Translations under genes and position numbers: made by a program | Assembly (NCBI GenBank): GCA_965214485.1 | Contig: CBDCBW010000009.1 | Location: 558,001-622,000, forward strand | Direction: 5' to 3' | DNA length: 64,000 nt | From: JANQRZ01 sp965214485 | GTDB taxonomy: Bacteria; Bacteroidota; Rhodothermia; Rhodothermales; JANQRZ01 | Part shown: one piece after another, positions 27,804 through 36,673 of the stretch | Layout: the number at the start of each line of letters is the position of its first letter | Position numbering within the stretch: the first letter of the stretch is position 1 | Notes under the pieces: model-generated | What the model saw: only the letters and a program-made list of their open reading frames with translations | What the model was told of the DNA's origin: nothing | Database searches by the model: none

Positions 27804-28913
27804 ATGACCTCGGCGCAACTCGACATCCAGCTCATCGCAGCCGTGACGGCGGCGGCGTGCGCCCTCCCGGGGGTCTTCCTCGTCCTCCGCCGGGTTTCGC
27901 TGATGAGCGATGCGATCAGCCACGCGATCCTGCCCGGCCTCGTGCTCGCCTTCTTTGTCACCGAAAACCTCGCCAGCCCGCTCTTGATCGTCGCCGCCGC
28001 GGCGACGGGCGTGTTGACGGTCGTGCTGATCGAAGCCCTCAGCCGGACGCGCCGCGTGAAGGAGGACGCCGCCATCGGCATCGTCTTCCCGATCCTGTTT
28101 TCGGTCGGCGTCATCCTGATCGCCCGCTTCGCCTCGGGCGTGCACCTCGACGTGGACGCGGTGCTCCTCGGCGAGCTCGCGTTCGCGCCGTTCAACCGGT
28201 TCGAGGTCGGCGGGCTCGATCTCGGCCCGCGCGCGCTGTGGGTGATGGGGCCGGTCCTCGCGCTCAACCTCGCCTTCCTCGCGGTCTTCTTCAAAGAGCT
28301 CAAGCTCTCGACGTTCGACGCGGGGCTCGCCGCCGCGCTCGGGTTCGCGCCCGGCGCGCTGCACTACGCCCTCATGACGCTGGTCTCGGTGACGGCCGTC
28401 GGGGCGTTCGATGCCGTCGGGTCGATCCTGGTCGTGGCGCTGATGATCGCGCCGCCCGCGACGGCCTACCTGCTGACCGACCGGCTGACGGTGATGCTCG
28501 GCTTGAGCGCCGGGATCGGCGTCGTGTGCGCGGTGGCAGGGTACTGGACGGCGAACCTGTTCGACACCTCGATTGCCGGGGCGATGGCTACGGCGGCCGG
28601 GGTGGCGTTCGCTCTCACGTTCGCCTTCGCGCCGGAGCGGGGCCTCGTGGCGCAGGCGCAGCGGCGGCGCAGCCAGCGCCGGACGTTCGCCGAGAAGATG
28701 CTGACGGTCCACCTGCTCCACCACGAGCACACACCCGAGGCGGCGCGCGAGTGCCGGGTGCCGCACCTCCAGGAGCACCTCCGCTGGACCCCGGAGTTCG
28801 CCCGCCGCGCCGTCGAGGCCGCCGTCCGCGACGGCTACGTCCTCCGCGACGCCGACCGGCTCCGCCTCACCGACCCCGGCCGCGCCTGGGCCCAGGAGTC
28901 GATGGTGGATTAG
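27804..28913 (+). CDS. Metal ABC transporter permease with C-terminal winged-helix tail (2)
   Basis: 369 residues. The membrane domain (1-about 280) has SDAISHAILPGLVLAFF and the other family features. A C-terminal extension of about 85 residues (FAEKMLTVHLLHHEHTP, PEFARRAVEAAVRDGYVLRDADRLRLTDPGRAWAQ) again looks like a winged helix. Two permeases plus one ATPase and one binding protein match TroABCD/MntABCD-type importers that use a permease heterodimer. It overlaps no gene; the antiporter begins 1 bp after its stop. Confidence 0.88.
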   Translation: MTSAQLDIQLIAAVTAAACALPGVFLVLRRVSLMSDAISHAILPGLVLAFFVTENLASPLLIVAAAATGVLTVVLIEALSRTRRVKEDAAIGIVFPILFSVGVILIARFASGVHLDVDAVLLGELAFAPFNRFEVGGLDLGPRALWVMGPVLALNLAFLAVFFKELKLSTFDAGLAAALGFAPGALHYALMTLVSVTAVGAFDAVGSILVVALMIAPPATAYLLTDRLTVMLGLSAGIGVVCAVAGYWTANLFDTSIAGAMATAAGVAFALTFAFAPERGLVAQAQRRRSQRRTFAEKMLTVHLLHHEHTPEAARECRVPHLQEHLRWTPEFARRAVEAAVRDGYVLRDADRLRLTDPGRAWAQESMVD

Positions 28914-28914
28914 C

Positions 28915-30186
28915 ATGGACTTCAACCTCAGCCTCGTCGTCCTCGGCGGCCTGGTGCTCGGGCTTGGGCTGGTCTCGAACCTCCTCCAGGAGCGGTTCGG
29001 GTCCGACCGGCTGCTGGCGCTCGCCTGCGGGGTGCTCCTCGGGCCGGCCGTGCTCGACGTGCTCGACCCGGAGGCGTGGGCGAGCACAGACCTCCTCTTC
29101 GAGGAGGCGGCGCGGCTGACGCTCGGCATCGGGCTGATGGGCGTGGCGCTCCGACTGCCCAGCGGCTACCGGGGGCACTGGCGCTCGGTCGGCGTGCTCC
29201 TCGTCGCGGGGATGCTGGGGATGTGGGCGGTGTCGAGCGCGCTCGTGTGGGCCATCGCGGGCGTGCCGCTCTGGGTCGCCCTCCTCGTCGGTGCCGTCGT
29301 CACACCGACGGACCCCGTCGTAGGCTCGGCCGTCGTGACGGGGAGCCTCGCCGAGCGGAACCTGCCGGCGCGCCTGCGCCACCTGATCTCGGCCGAGAGC
29401 GGGATGAACGACGGGCTGGCCTACCCCCTCGTCCTCCTCCCGGTCCTCGTGCTGACGCAGCCCGACGCGGCGGCGTGGGCGACGTGGGCGACGCGCGTGC
29501 TGCTCTGGGAGGTCGGGGCGGCGCTCGGGCTCGGGCTCGCCATCGGGTGGGCGGCGGGGAAGGCGCTGGAGTGGGCCGAGGCGCACGACCTCATCGAGCG
29601 GCCGTCCTATCTCGCGTTCACGCTCGCCCTCGCCCTCTTCACGCTCGGTGCCGTGAAGCTCCTCGGCAGCGACGGCATCCTCGCCGTGTTCGCAGCCGGC
29701 CTCGCCCTCGACACCGTCGTCACCACGGACGAGCGGCGGGCCGAGGAGCGGATCGCCGAGGCCTTCGACCGGTTCTTCAGCCTGCCCATCTTCGCGCTCT
29801 TCGGCATGGCGCTCCCGTGGGCGGCCTGGGCCGAGATGGGGTGGCGGGCCGTGGCGCTGGCCGGCGCGGTGCTTCTCCTGCGCCGGCTGCCCGTCGTGCT
29901 CGCGCTAGCGCCCTGGGTCCGCCCGCTCCAGTTTCGCCGCGATGCCCTCTTCGCCGGGTGGTTCGGGCCGGTCGGCGTGGCGGCGCTGTTCTACGCGAGC
30001 TTTGCCCTGCGGGAGACGGGGGTCGAGGAGGTGTGGACCCTGGGCAGCCTCCTCGTCGCTGCCTCGGTCCTCGTCCACGGCGGCACCTCTACGGTCTTTA
30101 CCCGCCTCTACGGCCGCCACGACCCCGACGCGCCGTATGCGCCCGAGGACGACGACGCGGATGCCTCCGGCGGGCCGGAGGCATAA
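28915..30186 (+). CDS. CPA1-type Na+(K+)/H+ antiporter
   Basis: 423-residue cation:proton antiporter of the NhaP/CPA1 type with about 12 hydrophobic segments. Key motifs are TPTDPVVGSAVV near 125-136 and ESGMNDGLAYP near 160-170, where the Asn-Asp pair is the ion site. The C-terminus is short and acidic (EDDDADASGGPEA). It follows the metal permease after 1 bp, so it appears to be in the same operon, which is unusual for an antiporter. Confidence 0.88.
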   Translation: MDFNLSLVVLGGLVLGLGLVSNLLQERFGSDRLLALACGVLLGPAVLDVLDPEAWASTDLLFEEAARLTLGIGLMGVALRLPSGYRGHWRSVGVLLVAGMLGMWAVSSALVWAIAGVPLWVALLVGAVVTPTDPVVGSAVVTGSLAERNLPARLRHLISAESGMNDGLAYPLVLLPVLVLTQPDAAAWATWATRVLLWEVGAALGLGLAIGWAAGKALEWAEAHDLIERPSYLAFTLALALFTLGAVKLLGSDGILAVFAAGLALDTVVTTDERRAEERIAEAFDRFFSLPIFALFGMALPWAAWAEMGWRAVALAGAVLLLRRLPVVLALAPWVRPLQFRRDALFAGWFGPVGVAALFYASFALRETGVEEVWTLGSLLVAASVLVHGGTSTVFTRLYGRHDPDAPYAPEDDDADASGGPEA

Positions 30187-30320
30187 GGGGGCGCGGAGGC
30201 TGCTCTGCCGCGCGGTCTTCGACGCGCTCGGGCCGCCGCTCAGCGTGGCCCGCTCAGCGCAGCCGAGTGCAGTAGCTTCCGGGAGGTTCTCTGCTCTTGC
30301 CCGTCCGTCCGAGATGCCCG

Positions 30321-32639
30321 ATGCCTGACCCCGACGCTCGCCCCCTCCCCCTCGTCCCCGCCGATGCGCCTCCGCCGGTGGACAGTGGTCTCGCTGACGG
30401 CGACGTCTCGACCGAGCTCGACCCGCCGGGCGGCGAGGGCGGCGTCGTGCTCCCGAAAGGGCCGAAGCTCTTCGGCACCTTCGCCGGCGTCTTTACCCCG
30501 ACGCTGCTGACGATCCTCGGGGTCATCATGTACCTCCGCCTCGGGTGGGTGGTCGGGAATGCCGGCCTCCTCGGGGGGCTGCTCATCATCGCGCTCGCCA
30601 ACGGCATCACGCTCTGCACCGGGCTCTCGCTCTCGTCGATCGCCACCAACACCCGCCTCGGCGCGGGCGGACCTTACGCCATCATCTCGAAGTCGCTCGG
30701 GTTCGAGATCGGCGGGTCGGTCGGCGTCCCGCTCTACCTCTCGCAGGGCTTGGCCGTGGCGATGTACGTCTTCGGCTTCCGTGAGGGCTGGACGTGGATC
30801 TTCCCGGACCACCCGGCGCTCGTGGTGGACCTCGCCATCTTCGCCGTCGTCTTCGGGATCGCCTACCTCTCGGCGAGCCTCGCGTTCAAGATTCAGTACG
30901 CGGTGATGGCCGTCATCGCGCTCTCGCTCGTGTCGATCCTGGCCGCGCCGGACTTTCTCCGGGGCGTGGGCGAGATTCAGTATTGGGGGAGCTACCCCGG
31001 CGCGCCCGAGGACGGCTTCCGGGGGACCAACTTCTGGCTCGTCTTCGCCGTCTTCTTCCCCGCCGCGACGGGCGTCATGGCCGGGGCCAACATGTCGGGC
31101 GAGCTCAAGAACCCGCGCAAGAGCATCCCGCTAGGCACGCTCTCGGCGATCGGCGTCTCGCTCGTGATCTACGTCCTCCTGGCCGTGTGGACGGCGCGCG
31201 CGGCCACGCCCGAGGAGCTGGTCTCGAACTACACCGTGATGATCGACAAGGCGCTGTGGGGGCCGGTCGTGCTCGCCGGCCTCCTCGGGGCGACGTTCTC
31301 CTCGGCGCTGACCTCGCTCGTCGGCGCGCCCCGGATCATGCAGGCCCTCGGCAAGGACGGCCTGGTGCCGGCCGGCGGCTGGCTGGCGAAGACGACCGGC
31401 GGCGAGCCGCGCCGGGCGATGCTCGTCACGGGCGTGATCGTCCTGGCGGCGCTGCTCTTGCGCGACCTCAACGTGATCGCCCCGATGATCACGATGTTCT
31501 TCCTCATCACCTACGCCGTCATCAACGTGGTCATGCTGGCCGAGGCGAGCCTGGGGCTGATGAGCTTCCGCCCGACGTTCAACCTCCCGCGCGTGGTCCC
31601 GCTCTTCGGCGCGCTCGGGTGCGTCTTCGCCATGTTCATCGTCAACCCGACGGTCGGGCTGCTCGCCGTGGCGGTCGTCGGCGGCATCTACTTCTGGATC
31701 ACGTGGCGCGGCGTGGCCCCGCGCACGGGGAGCGTCCGCAGCGGCATCTTCGCGGCCTTCGCCGAGTGGGCCGCCGGCAAGGTGATCGCCCTCGACATGA
31801 CCGCGAGCCGGGCCTGGAAGCCGTCGCTGTTGGTCCCCGTCCTCGACCCGGCCACGCTGCGCGGCGAGCTCCGCCTGCTGATCGACGTGTGCCGGCCCGA
31901 GGGCTCGGTCAAGCTCCTCGGCATCGCCACGACGGAGACCGTCGCCGACCTCACGCCGCGCATCGAGCGCTTGGCGCGGACCCTCCGCAAGAACGACGTG
32001 CTGACGACGAGCGCGGTGATCGACTCGGCGGGCTTCGCCACCGGCATCGTGACCGGCGTGCAGGCGCTGCGGAGCGCGTTCTTCGCGCCGAACGTGCTCT
32101 TCCTCAACCTCCCCCACCACCCCGAGCGCCACGACGAGCTGCGGACCATCGTCAAGGAGACGAGCCGGCTCGAAGTCGGCGTGATGCTCCTCGCCCTCCA
32201 CCAAGAGGCGGGGCTGGGGATGAGCAAGGTCGTCAACCTCTGGGTCCGCCCCCGGCCGGCGCGCGTGGCGATGCAGGACTACCTCGACCGCTCGGACCTC
32301 AACCTCGGCATCCTGACCGCGCTCCGGCTGGCGAAGGCGTGGGACGCCGAGCTGAACCTGATCACGGCCATCCCGGACGAGGGCGAGGCGCAGGCGGCGT
32401 GGGAGCACCTGAACGAGCTCCGCGACCTCGCCCGCATCCCCGAGGCGGCGCGCTCCGAGGTGGTGGTCGGGCCGTTCGAGGAGTGCGTGGCGCAGGCTCC
32501 GCAGTCGGACATCGACGTGATGGGGCTGCGGCGCGACGGGGCCGGGCCGGACCTCGGCTTCGTCGCCGAGATGGTGCGGGCGACGCGGAGCGCGTGCCTC
32601 TTCTGCGGCTCGTCGGGCCACGAGAACGCCCTGGCGTAG
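30321..32639 (+). CDS. SLC12-like amino acid/cation-chloride permease
   Basis: 772-residue APC-superfamily transporter. The N-terminal cytoplasmic part (about 1-45) is acidic and Pro-rich; about 12 hydrophobic helices run from GTFAGVFTPTLLTILGVIMYLRLGWVVG to about residue 475. FPAATGVMAGANMSGELKNPRKSIPLGTL is diagnostic for the SLC12-type subgroup. A soluble C-terminal region of about 290 residues (LLVPVLDPATLRGELRLLIDV...) corresponds to the SLC12 C-domain. Start ATG 30321 is chosen; a TTG at 30297 is also open. Substrate (amino acid versus K/Na-Cl) not determined. Confidence 0.82.
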   Translation: MPDPDARPLPLVPADAPPPVDSGLADGDVSTELDPPGGEGGVVLPKGPKLFGTFAGVFTPTLLTILGVIMYLRLGWVVGNAGLLGGLLIIALANGITLCTGLSLSSIATNTRLGAGGPYAIISKSLGFEIGGSVGVPLYLSQGLAVAMYVFGFREGWTWIFPDHPALVVDLAIFAVVFGIAYLSASLAFKIQYAVMAVIALSLVSILAAPDFLRGVGEIQYWGSYPGAPEDGFRGTNFWLVFAVFFPAATGVMAGANMSGELKNPRKSIPLGTLSAIGVSLVIYVLLAVWTARAATPEELVSNYTVMIDKALWGPVVLAGLLGATFSSALTSLVGAPRIMQALGKDGLVPAGGWLAKTTGGEPRRAMLVTGVIVLAALLLRDLNVIAPMITMFFLITYAVINVVMLAEASLGLMSFRPTFNLPRVVPLFGALGCVFAMFIVNPTVGLLAVAVVGGIYFWITWRGVAPRTGSVRSGIFAAFAEWAAGKVIALDMTASRAWKPSLLVPVLDPATLRGELRLLIDVCRPEGSVKLLGIATTETVADLTPRIERLARTLRKNDVLTTSAVIDSAGFATGIVTGVQALRSAFFAPNVLFLNLPHHPERHDELRTIVKETSRLEVGVMLLALHQEAGLGMSKVVNLWVRPRPARVAMQDYLDRSDLNLGILTALRLAKAWDAELNLITAIPDEGEAQAAWEHLNELRDLARIPEAARSEVVVGPFEECVAQAPQSDIDVMGLRRDGAGPDLGFVAEMVRATRSACLFCGSSGHENALA

Positions 32640-32640
32640 C

Positions 32641-32716
32641 GACCCCCCGTTCATGTGCCCATCGCTACGCTCAAGGGCGCATGAACTGTCCCCCTTGTCA
32701 AGCGGGGCGGGGGGTC
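32641..32716 (+). terminator. Nested hairpin after the permease gene
   Basis: Inner stem GTTCATGTGCCC (32649-32660) / GGGCGCATGAAC (32675-32686) with one wobble pair; outer stem GACCCCCCG (32641-32649) / CGGGGGGTC (32708-32716). No T-tract follows, so it may be a repeat rather than a terminator. A related ACCCCCCGTT hairpin lies at 37681. Confidence 0.5.
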
Positions 32717-32722
32717 CGAACG

Positions 32723-32785
32723 CTACCGCTCGCGCTGCTCCTGCACGCGGCGGACGATGGACAGCGCGAAGCCGAAGCCGAGCCC
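32723..32785 (-). pseudogene. Remnant of a ccmF 3' end
   Basis: Reads LGFGFALSIVRRVQEQRER followed by stop TAG on the minus strand, the same peptide that ends the intact CcmF encoded at 33639-36122. DNA identity by eye is roughly 85-90% over 63 bp. No start and no upstream CcmF sequence exist here. It lies on the far side of a toxin-antitoxin cassette from the intact gene. Confidence 0.7.
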
Positions 32786-32811
32786 GTCGTACACCGCGAG
32801 CGTGACCGTTC

Positions 32812-32871
32812 CTATGCGCGGGCCGGGGCGGTGAGGAGAACGGCGAGGGCAAAGGGGATGGCGAGGCGCAT
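32812..32871 (-). pseudogene. Orphan signal-peptide fragment (19 aa)
   Basis: ATG 32871 encodes MRLAIPFALAVLLTAPARA and then stops. It has a complete signal peptide ending in an Ala-x-Ala site but no mature protein. It is most likely the 5' stub of a deleted exported-protein gene that once lay next to ccmF. Confidence 0.5.
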
Positions 32872-32988
32872 AGAAGATCTATGTAGTTCGTCAGGAACGG
32901 CCAAAGTACCTTGTCGTTCGGTCAGAAACCGGGGGCGTTGTACCGAACAGGGCGACGCCGTAAACTGTCGGACCGAGAAGACCAGGCC

Positions 32989-33219
32989 ATGAGCGTACAG
33001 GAGATTATTGAAGCTATTCGTCGACTTCCCCCGCAGGAGCGCCAGCGTGTGATCGATGCGGCCAGCGACGACGCGGAGGCAATGACGGGCGTTGACGGAG
33101 CACGCCGCGAGAGTTTCCACGACCGGGCCAAGCATCTAATCGGCCCGCCAAGTGGGGTCCGTGACCTCGGCAGCAATCCGAAGCACATGGAAGGGTTTGG
33201 CCGAGACGCCCTGTCGTGA
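32989..33219 (+). CDS. Antitoxin of PIN toxin module
   Basis: 76-residue protein, ATG 32989. N-terminal MSVQEIIEAIRRLPPQERQRV is a helical motif common in antitoxins, and the C-terminal RDLGSNPKHMEGFGRD matches the conserved tail of a family of small antitoxins paired with PIN toxins. It overlaps the toxin start by 4 bp (GTGA), which couples translation. Codon use is less GC-rich than in neighbouring genes, in line with lateral acquisition. Confidence 0.75.
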   Translation: MSVQEIIEAIRRLPPQERQRVIDAASDDAEAMTGVDGARRESFHDRAKHLIGPPSGVRDLGSNPKHMEGFGRDALS

Positions 33220-33629
33220 CGCACGCCGTCCTCGTCGATACCGGATTCCTCGTCGCCTACTTCGACCCGAGTGAGCAGCACCACGCCTGGGCCGTCGCGC
33301 AGGCCGAGCGGCTGTTGCCACCCTTTCTCACGTGCGAGGCGGTTGTCACAGAGACCTGTTTCCTGCTGCAAACACGCACCGGCAGCGCAGCGCACGTGCT
33401 GGAACTCCTGTCCTCCGGAGCACTCGTCATCGGTTACAACGTCCACGGCGACGAGCAGCGTATCGTAGAACTGATGACGAAGTACGCTGATCAGCCGATG
33501 AGCTTCGCCGACGCTTGCCTCGTGCGGATGAGCGAGCAGCACCGCGAGTGCGAAGTCCTCACGCAGGACAGCGACTTTCAGGTGTACCGGCGCAACGGCA
33601 ACGAGGCTATTCCCGCAGTTCTACCGTAG
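33216..33629 (+). CDS. PIN domain toxin (VapC-like ribonuclease)
   Basis: 137 residues, start GTG 33216. Four acidic active-site residues are visible: Asp in VLVDTGFLVAYFD, Glu in VVTETCFLL, Asp in MSFADACLV and Asp in LTQDSDFQVY. The family cleaves RNA, often tRNA, and is blocked by the cognate antitoxin encoded just upstream. It is convergent with ccmF, 9 bp away. Confidence 0.85.
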   Translation: MTHAVLVDTGFLVAYFDPSEQHHAWAVAQAERLLPPFLTCEAVVTETCFLLQTRTGSAAHVLELLSSGALVIGYNVHGDEQRIVELMTKYADQPMSFADACLVRMSEQHRECEVLTQDSDFQVYRRNGNEAIPAVLP

Positions 33630-33638
33630 ACGCGGAAC

Positions 33639-36122
33639 TTACCGCTCGCGCTGCTCCTGGACGCGGCGCACGATCGAGAGCGCAAACCCGAAGCCGAGCA
33701 CGACCGTGCCGAGCCACAAGAGGCTGATGAACGGCTTGCGATAGGCCTGCACCACCACCCAGTCCTCAGGCACCGTCTCGGCGCCCTCGACGACGAGCTG
33801 CACCGCGTCGTTGTCCACCTGCATCCCGGTGAAGGCGAAGCTCAGGTCCCAGTCCGGGATGCGGGTCTGGACGAACTCCTGCCGCCGGTCGGTGCGGATC
33901 ACGTAGACCGGGCGCACGGTTTGGACCTCCCCCGTCGCCGCCTTCGTCACGCGGAGGACGGCCCCGACCGCGAGGTCGAGCGAGTCGGCGGGGAGGTCTG
34001 CGACCTCGGGGTCGAGCTGGTACTCGACGAACTCGACCGTGTAGGTTCCGTCGTCGAGCGGGGCCGTGTCGCCCCGGCGCAGGAGCAGCTCGCCCGGCGC
34101 GGCCGTGGGCTGCCCGCTGCTCATCATCGCGCTCGGGAAGATGGCGATGTACAGGTCCTCGTCCAAGAACTTCTCGACGTGCGGCTGCTGGATCCACTGC
34201 TCCGAGTCCGACTGGTAGACCACGTTGGCCGTCTGGAACCGCTTGCCGTTCGGGGCGGCGACGTCGAGGGCGTAGACCGTCCGGCCGCGGTCGTTGAAGT
34301 GCTTGCCCTCGTAGCCCACGGTCCAGCCCTCGACGGTCTTCTCCTGGCCGAGCTGGAGGATGAAGTTGTCGCGGTCGCCGCGCAGGTCGGCCCCCTGGCC
34401 GTCGGAGAGCGGCTCGTTGAAGATCGTCGACGAGAAGATGCCGAGCAGCATCAGCGCGAAGCCGACGTGCGTGACCGAGCCGCCGGCGAGGCGGAGGTTG
34501 CCGCGCGCGATGCGCCACAGGACCGAGCCGTTGCCGTAGAACGCGAAGAACGCCGCGAAGAGCAGCAGCAGCAGCAGCAGGCTCTGCCCGTAGCTCGTCC
34601 AGAACGCCTCGACGCCCCCGCCGAGCCCGGCCTCAATCGTTTGCACCGCCTCGGCCGCCACGAGCGGAGCCGGCGCGGTCGTCACCGGGACGAACGGGGT
34701 GAGGACGAGCACGGCGGCGGTCGACGCCACCGTCAGCGCGAGCGGCTTGAGGAGCGCCCGGTTGACGTTCTCGACGGTCATCTTCTTCCACCAGAAGAGC
34801 TGCCCGAGCCCGGCGAGGCTCGCCACGACAATCGCGAGCGGGAGCGTCCACGTGTTGTAGAACGAGATCGCCACGCCCGCCGGGTTGTCGCGGAAAATCC
34901 GCCCGAGGATCGGCGCGCTCGTCCCGACGATGATGACCAGGCCGAGCAGGCACAGCGTGAGGGCCCCGGTGAAGATCATCGACTCGCGGCTGAGCGTCGC
35001 CGGCGGCGTGCGCGGCGCGGGCAGCTCGCGGTAGCGCCAGGCGAAGAGCCCGAAGCCGACGACGCCCATCGACAGAATCCAGAGCAGGAGTTGGTTGTAG
35101 AGCCCGAGGTCGACGAACGAGTGGACGCTCACGTCGCCCAGGATGCCGCTCCGCGTGAGGAAGGTCGAGTAGACGACGAACATGAACGCGGCGATGCTCA
35201 GGATGAGGGCGCTCTTGTGGCCGGCGGCGCTCTTCTTCTGCACGATCATCGCGTGGACGGCCGCGATCCCGAAGAGCCACGGCACCAAGCTCGAGTTCTC
35301 GACCGGGTCCCACGCCCAGTACCCGCCGAACGACAGCGTGACGTAGGCCCAGTACCCGCCCATCACGATCCCCACCCCGAGCACGAGGTTGGCGAAGAGC
35401 GTCCACGGCAGCGCCGGGCGGACCCACTGCGTGTAGCGCCGCGTCCACAGCCCCGCCACCGCGAACGCGAACGGCACCATCATCGACGCGAACCCGACGA
35501 AGAGCGTCGGCGGGTGGATCGTCATCCAGTAGTTCTGGAGGAGGTCGTTGAGGCCGTTGCCGTCGGGTGGGACGTAGCCCGCGACCTGGAGCACGGGCGC
35601 GTCGGGAAACTTCGCCGCCAGCGTGAGGAACGGTGAGGCCCCCACGCTGAGGTCGCCGAGCTCCAGCCCGACGACCATCGAGAGCAGGAACGCCTGCCCG
35701 AGTGCGAACACGGCAAGCACCGGCGGCTCGAACGTCCGGCGCAGCTCGGCGTCGCGGCCCACCGCGCTGCGCGACCCCCACCGGATGAGGAGGGCACCGA
35801 GGACCGCGTTGAAGACGATCCAGAGGAGGAACGAGCCTTCCTGCCCGGCCCACGTCGCGGCCAGCGTGAAGTAGGTCGGGAGGTCGTTGCCCGAGTTCGA
35901 GTAAACGTAGGCGTACTGGTACTGGTGCGTCGCAAACAGGAACACGAGCAGGCCGAAGGCCGCGACGCTCGCCCCGAGCATGACGAACCAGCCGCCGCGC
36001 CCGATCCGCTTCCAAGCGTCCGCCTCGGCGGGCGCGCGGGTGGCCTTGAAGAAGGCGACGCCGGAGAGAACCGTCGCGACGAAGGCGACGAGGATCAGCA
36101 GGCTCCCGATGGTTCCGATCAT
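33639..36122 (-). CDS. ccmF: Cytochrome c biogenesis haem lyase CcmF/CcsA-type
   Basis: 827-residue membrane protein that attaches haem to apocytochrome c in the periplasm. The tryptophan-rich haem-handling motif GGYWAWDPVENSSLVPWLFG lies near residue 265-285. There are about 15 hydrophobic segments, the HPPTLFVGF and YSTFLTRSGILGDVSVHSF motifs, and a periplasmic C-terminal domain (about 580-800) with a last helix ending RRVQEQRER. Start ATG 36122. A perfect 25-bp tandem duplication lies just upstream. No other ccm genes are in the window. Its own 3' end is partly duplicated at 32723. Confidence 0.93.
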   Translation of the reverse strand: MIGTIGSLLILVAFVATVLSGVAFFKATRAPAEADAWKRIGRGGWFVMLGASVAAFGLLVFLFATHQYQYAYVYSNSGNDLPTYFTLAATWAGQEGSFLLWIVFNAVLGALLIRWGSRSAVGRDAELRRTFEPPVLAVFALGQAFLLSMVVGLELGDLSVGASPFLTLAAKFPDAPVLQVAGYVPPDGNGLNDLLQNYWMTIHPPTLFVGFASMMVPFAFAVAGLWTRRYTQWVRPALPWTLFANLVLGVGIVMGGYWAYVTLSFGGYWAWDPVENSSLVPWLFGIAAVHAMIVQKKSAAGHKSALILSIAAFMFVVYSTFLTRSGILGDVSVHSFVDLGLYNQLLLWILSMGVVGFGLFAWRYRELPAPRTPPATLSRESMIFTGALTLCLLGLVIIVGTSAPILGRIFRDNPAGVAISFYNTWTLPLAIVVASLAGLGQLFWWKKMTVENVNRALLKPLALTVASTAAVLVLTPFVPVTTAPAPLVAAEAVQTIEAGLGGGVEAFWTSYGQSLLLLLLLFAAFFAFYGNGSVLWRIARGNLRLAGGSVTHVGFALMLLGIFSSTIFNEPLSDGQGADLRGDRDNFILQLGQEKTVEGWTVGYEGKHFNDRGRTVYALDVAAPNGKRFQTANVVYQSDSEQWIQQPHVEKFLDEDLYIAIFPSAMMSSGQPTAAPGELLLRRGDTAPLDDGTYTVEFVEYQLDPEVADLPADSLDLAVGAVLRVTKAATGEVQTVRPVYVIRTDRRQEFVQTRIPDWDLSFAFTGMQVDNDAVQLVVEGAETVPEDWVVVQAYRKPFISLLWLGTVVLGFGFALSIVRRVQEQRER

Positions 36123-36128
36123 GACGAT

Positions 36129-36178
36129 ATAGTGTGCGCAGGGGGACGGCTAGATAGTGTGCGCAGGGGGACGGCTAG
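36129..36178. repeat. 25-bp perfect tandem duplication upstream of ccmF
   Basis: Two identical adjacent 25-bp copies (36129-36153 and 36154-36178), each containing TAGTGTGCGCAGGGGG. They start 7 bp upstream of the ccmF start codon, so they lie in its leader or promoter. Confidence 0.9.
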
Positions 36179-36254
36179 CATACGCACGGAGCGCGCCCTA
36201 AGCGCCGGGTTCACGGTTTTTTGCTCCGAGCGCCGCGCTGGCGCGCCGCGCCGG

Positions 36255-36671
36255 CTACCGGGCACCCGGCCTGGCCGGGGCGATGGCGGGCGCGGGGGGG
36301 CACAGGCCGTAGTATCGCGCCTGGGCTTCGGCGAGGGCGAGGCTGTGTCCGACGACCTCGAACGGCTCGCTCCCCTCCAGGTCGTTCGTGCGAAAGGGGA
36401 CGATGCCGAGCGTGAGGCCGCCGCGCTCCAGGTTGCCGACGAGCAGGTCGCCCTGCCGAGGCGTGTAGTCGCTGCGCGGCCGGAGCACCGCGTAGCCCGC
36501 GCCGGGCGTCTGGGCGATGACGTACGGGCAGCCCGGCCTCGCGACGAAGACGGCGTGCGCCGACTCGACCGCGTCTTCGCCGCTGAAGAGCCCGGCGCAC
36601 CCCGGCAGCACGAGCACCGCGAGCAGCACCCACCGCGTCCCCCTCGGCCCTCGGCCCTCGGAAGTCGCCAT
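36255..36671 (-). CDS. Hypothetical lipoprotein
   Basis: 138-residue protein, ATG 36671, with a signal peptide and lipobox LPGC (about residue 25). The mature part has DAVESAHAVFVARPGCPYVIAQT and ARYYGLCPPAP with two further cysteines. It has no recognised family. It starts 2 bp after the lipA stop and precedes ccmF, so lipA, this gene and ccmF look like one operon. Confidence 0.6.
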   Translation of the reverse strand: MATSEGRGPRGTRWVLLAVLVLPGCAGLFSGEDAVESAHAVFVARPGCPYVIAQTPGAGYAVLRPRSDYTPRQGDLLVGNLERGGLTLGIVPFRTNDLEGSEPFEVVGHSLALAEAQARYYGLCPPAPAIAPARPGAR

Positions 36672-36673
36672 GC

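Larger units (their letters stand above)
32640..32988. other. 349-bp decayed spacer
   Basis: Holds the nested hairpin, the ccmF tail remnant, the orphan signal peptide, and then about 115 bp without features before the antitoxin gene. GC content drops toward the antitoxin gene. Confidence 0.6.

Noticed and set aside
32989..33629. Larger defence island around the toxin-antitoxin pair
   Set aside because: Neighbouring genes are transporters and cytochrome maturation; no restriction, nuclease or integrase genes adjoin.
36129..36178. CRISPR-like repeat
   Set aside because: Only two adjacent copies with no spacer between; no cas genes. The same holds for 40616-40665.
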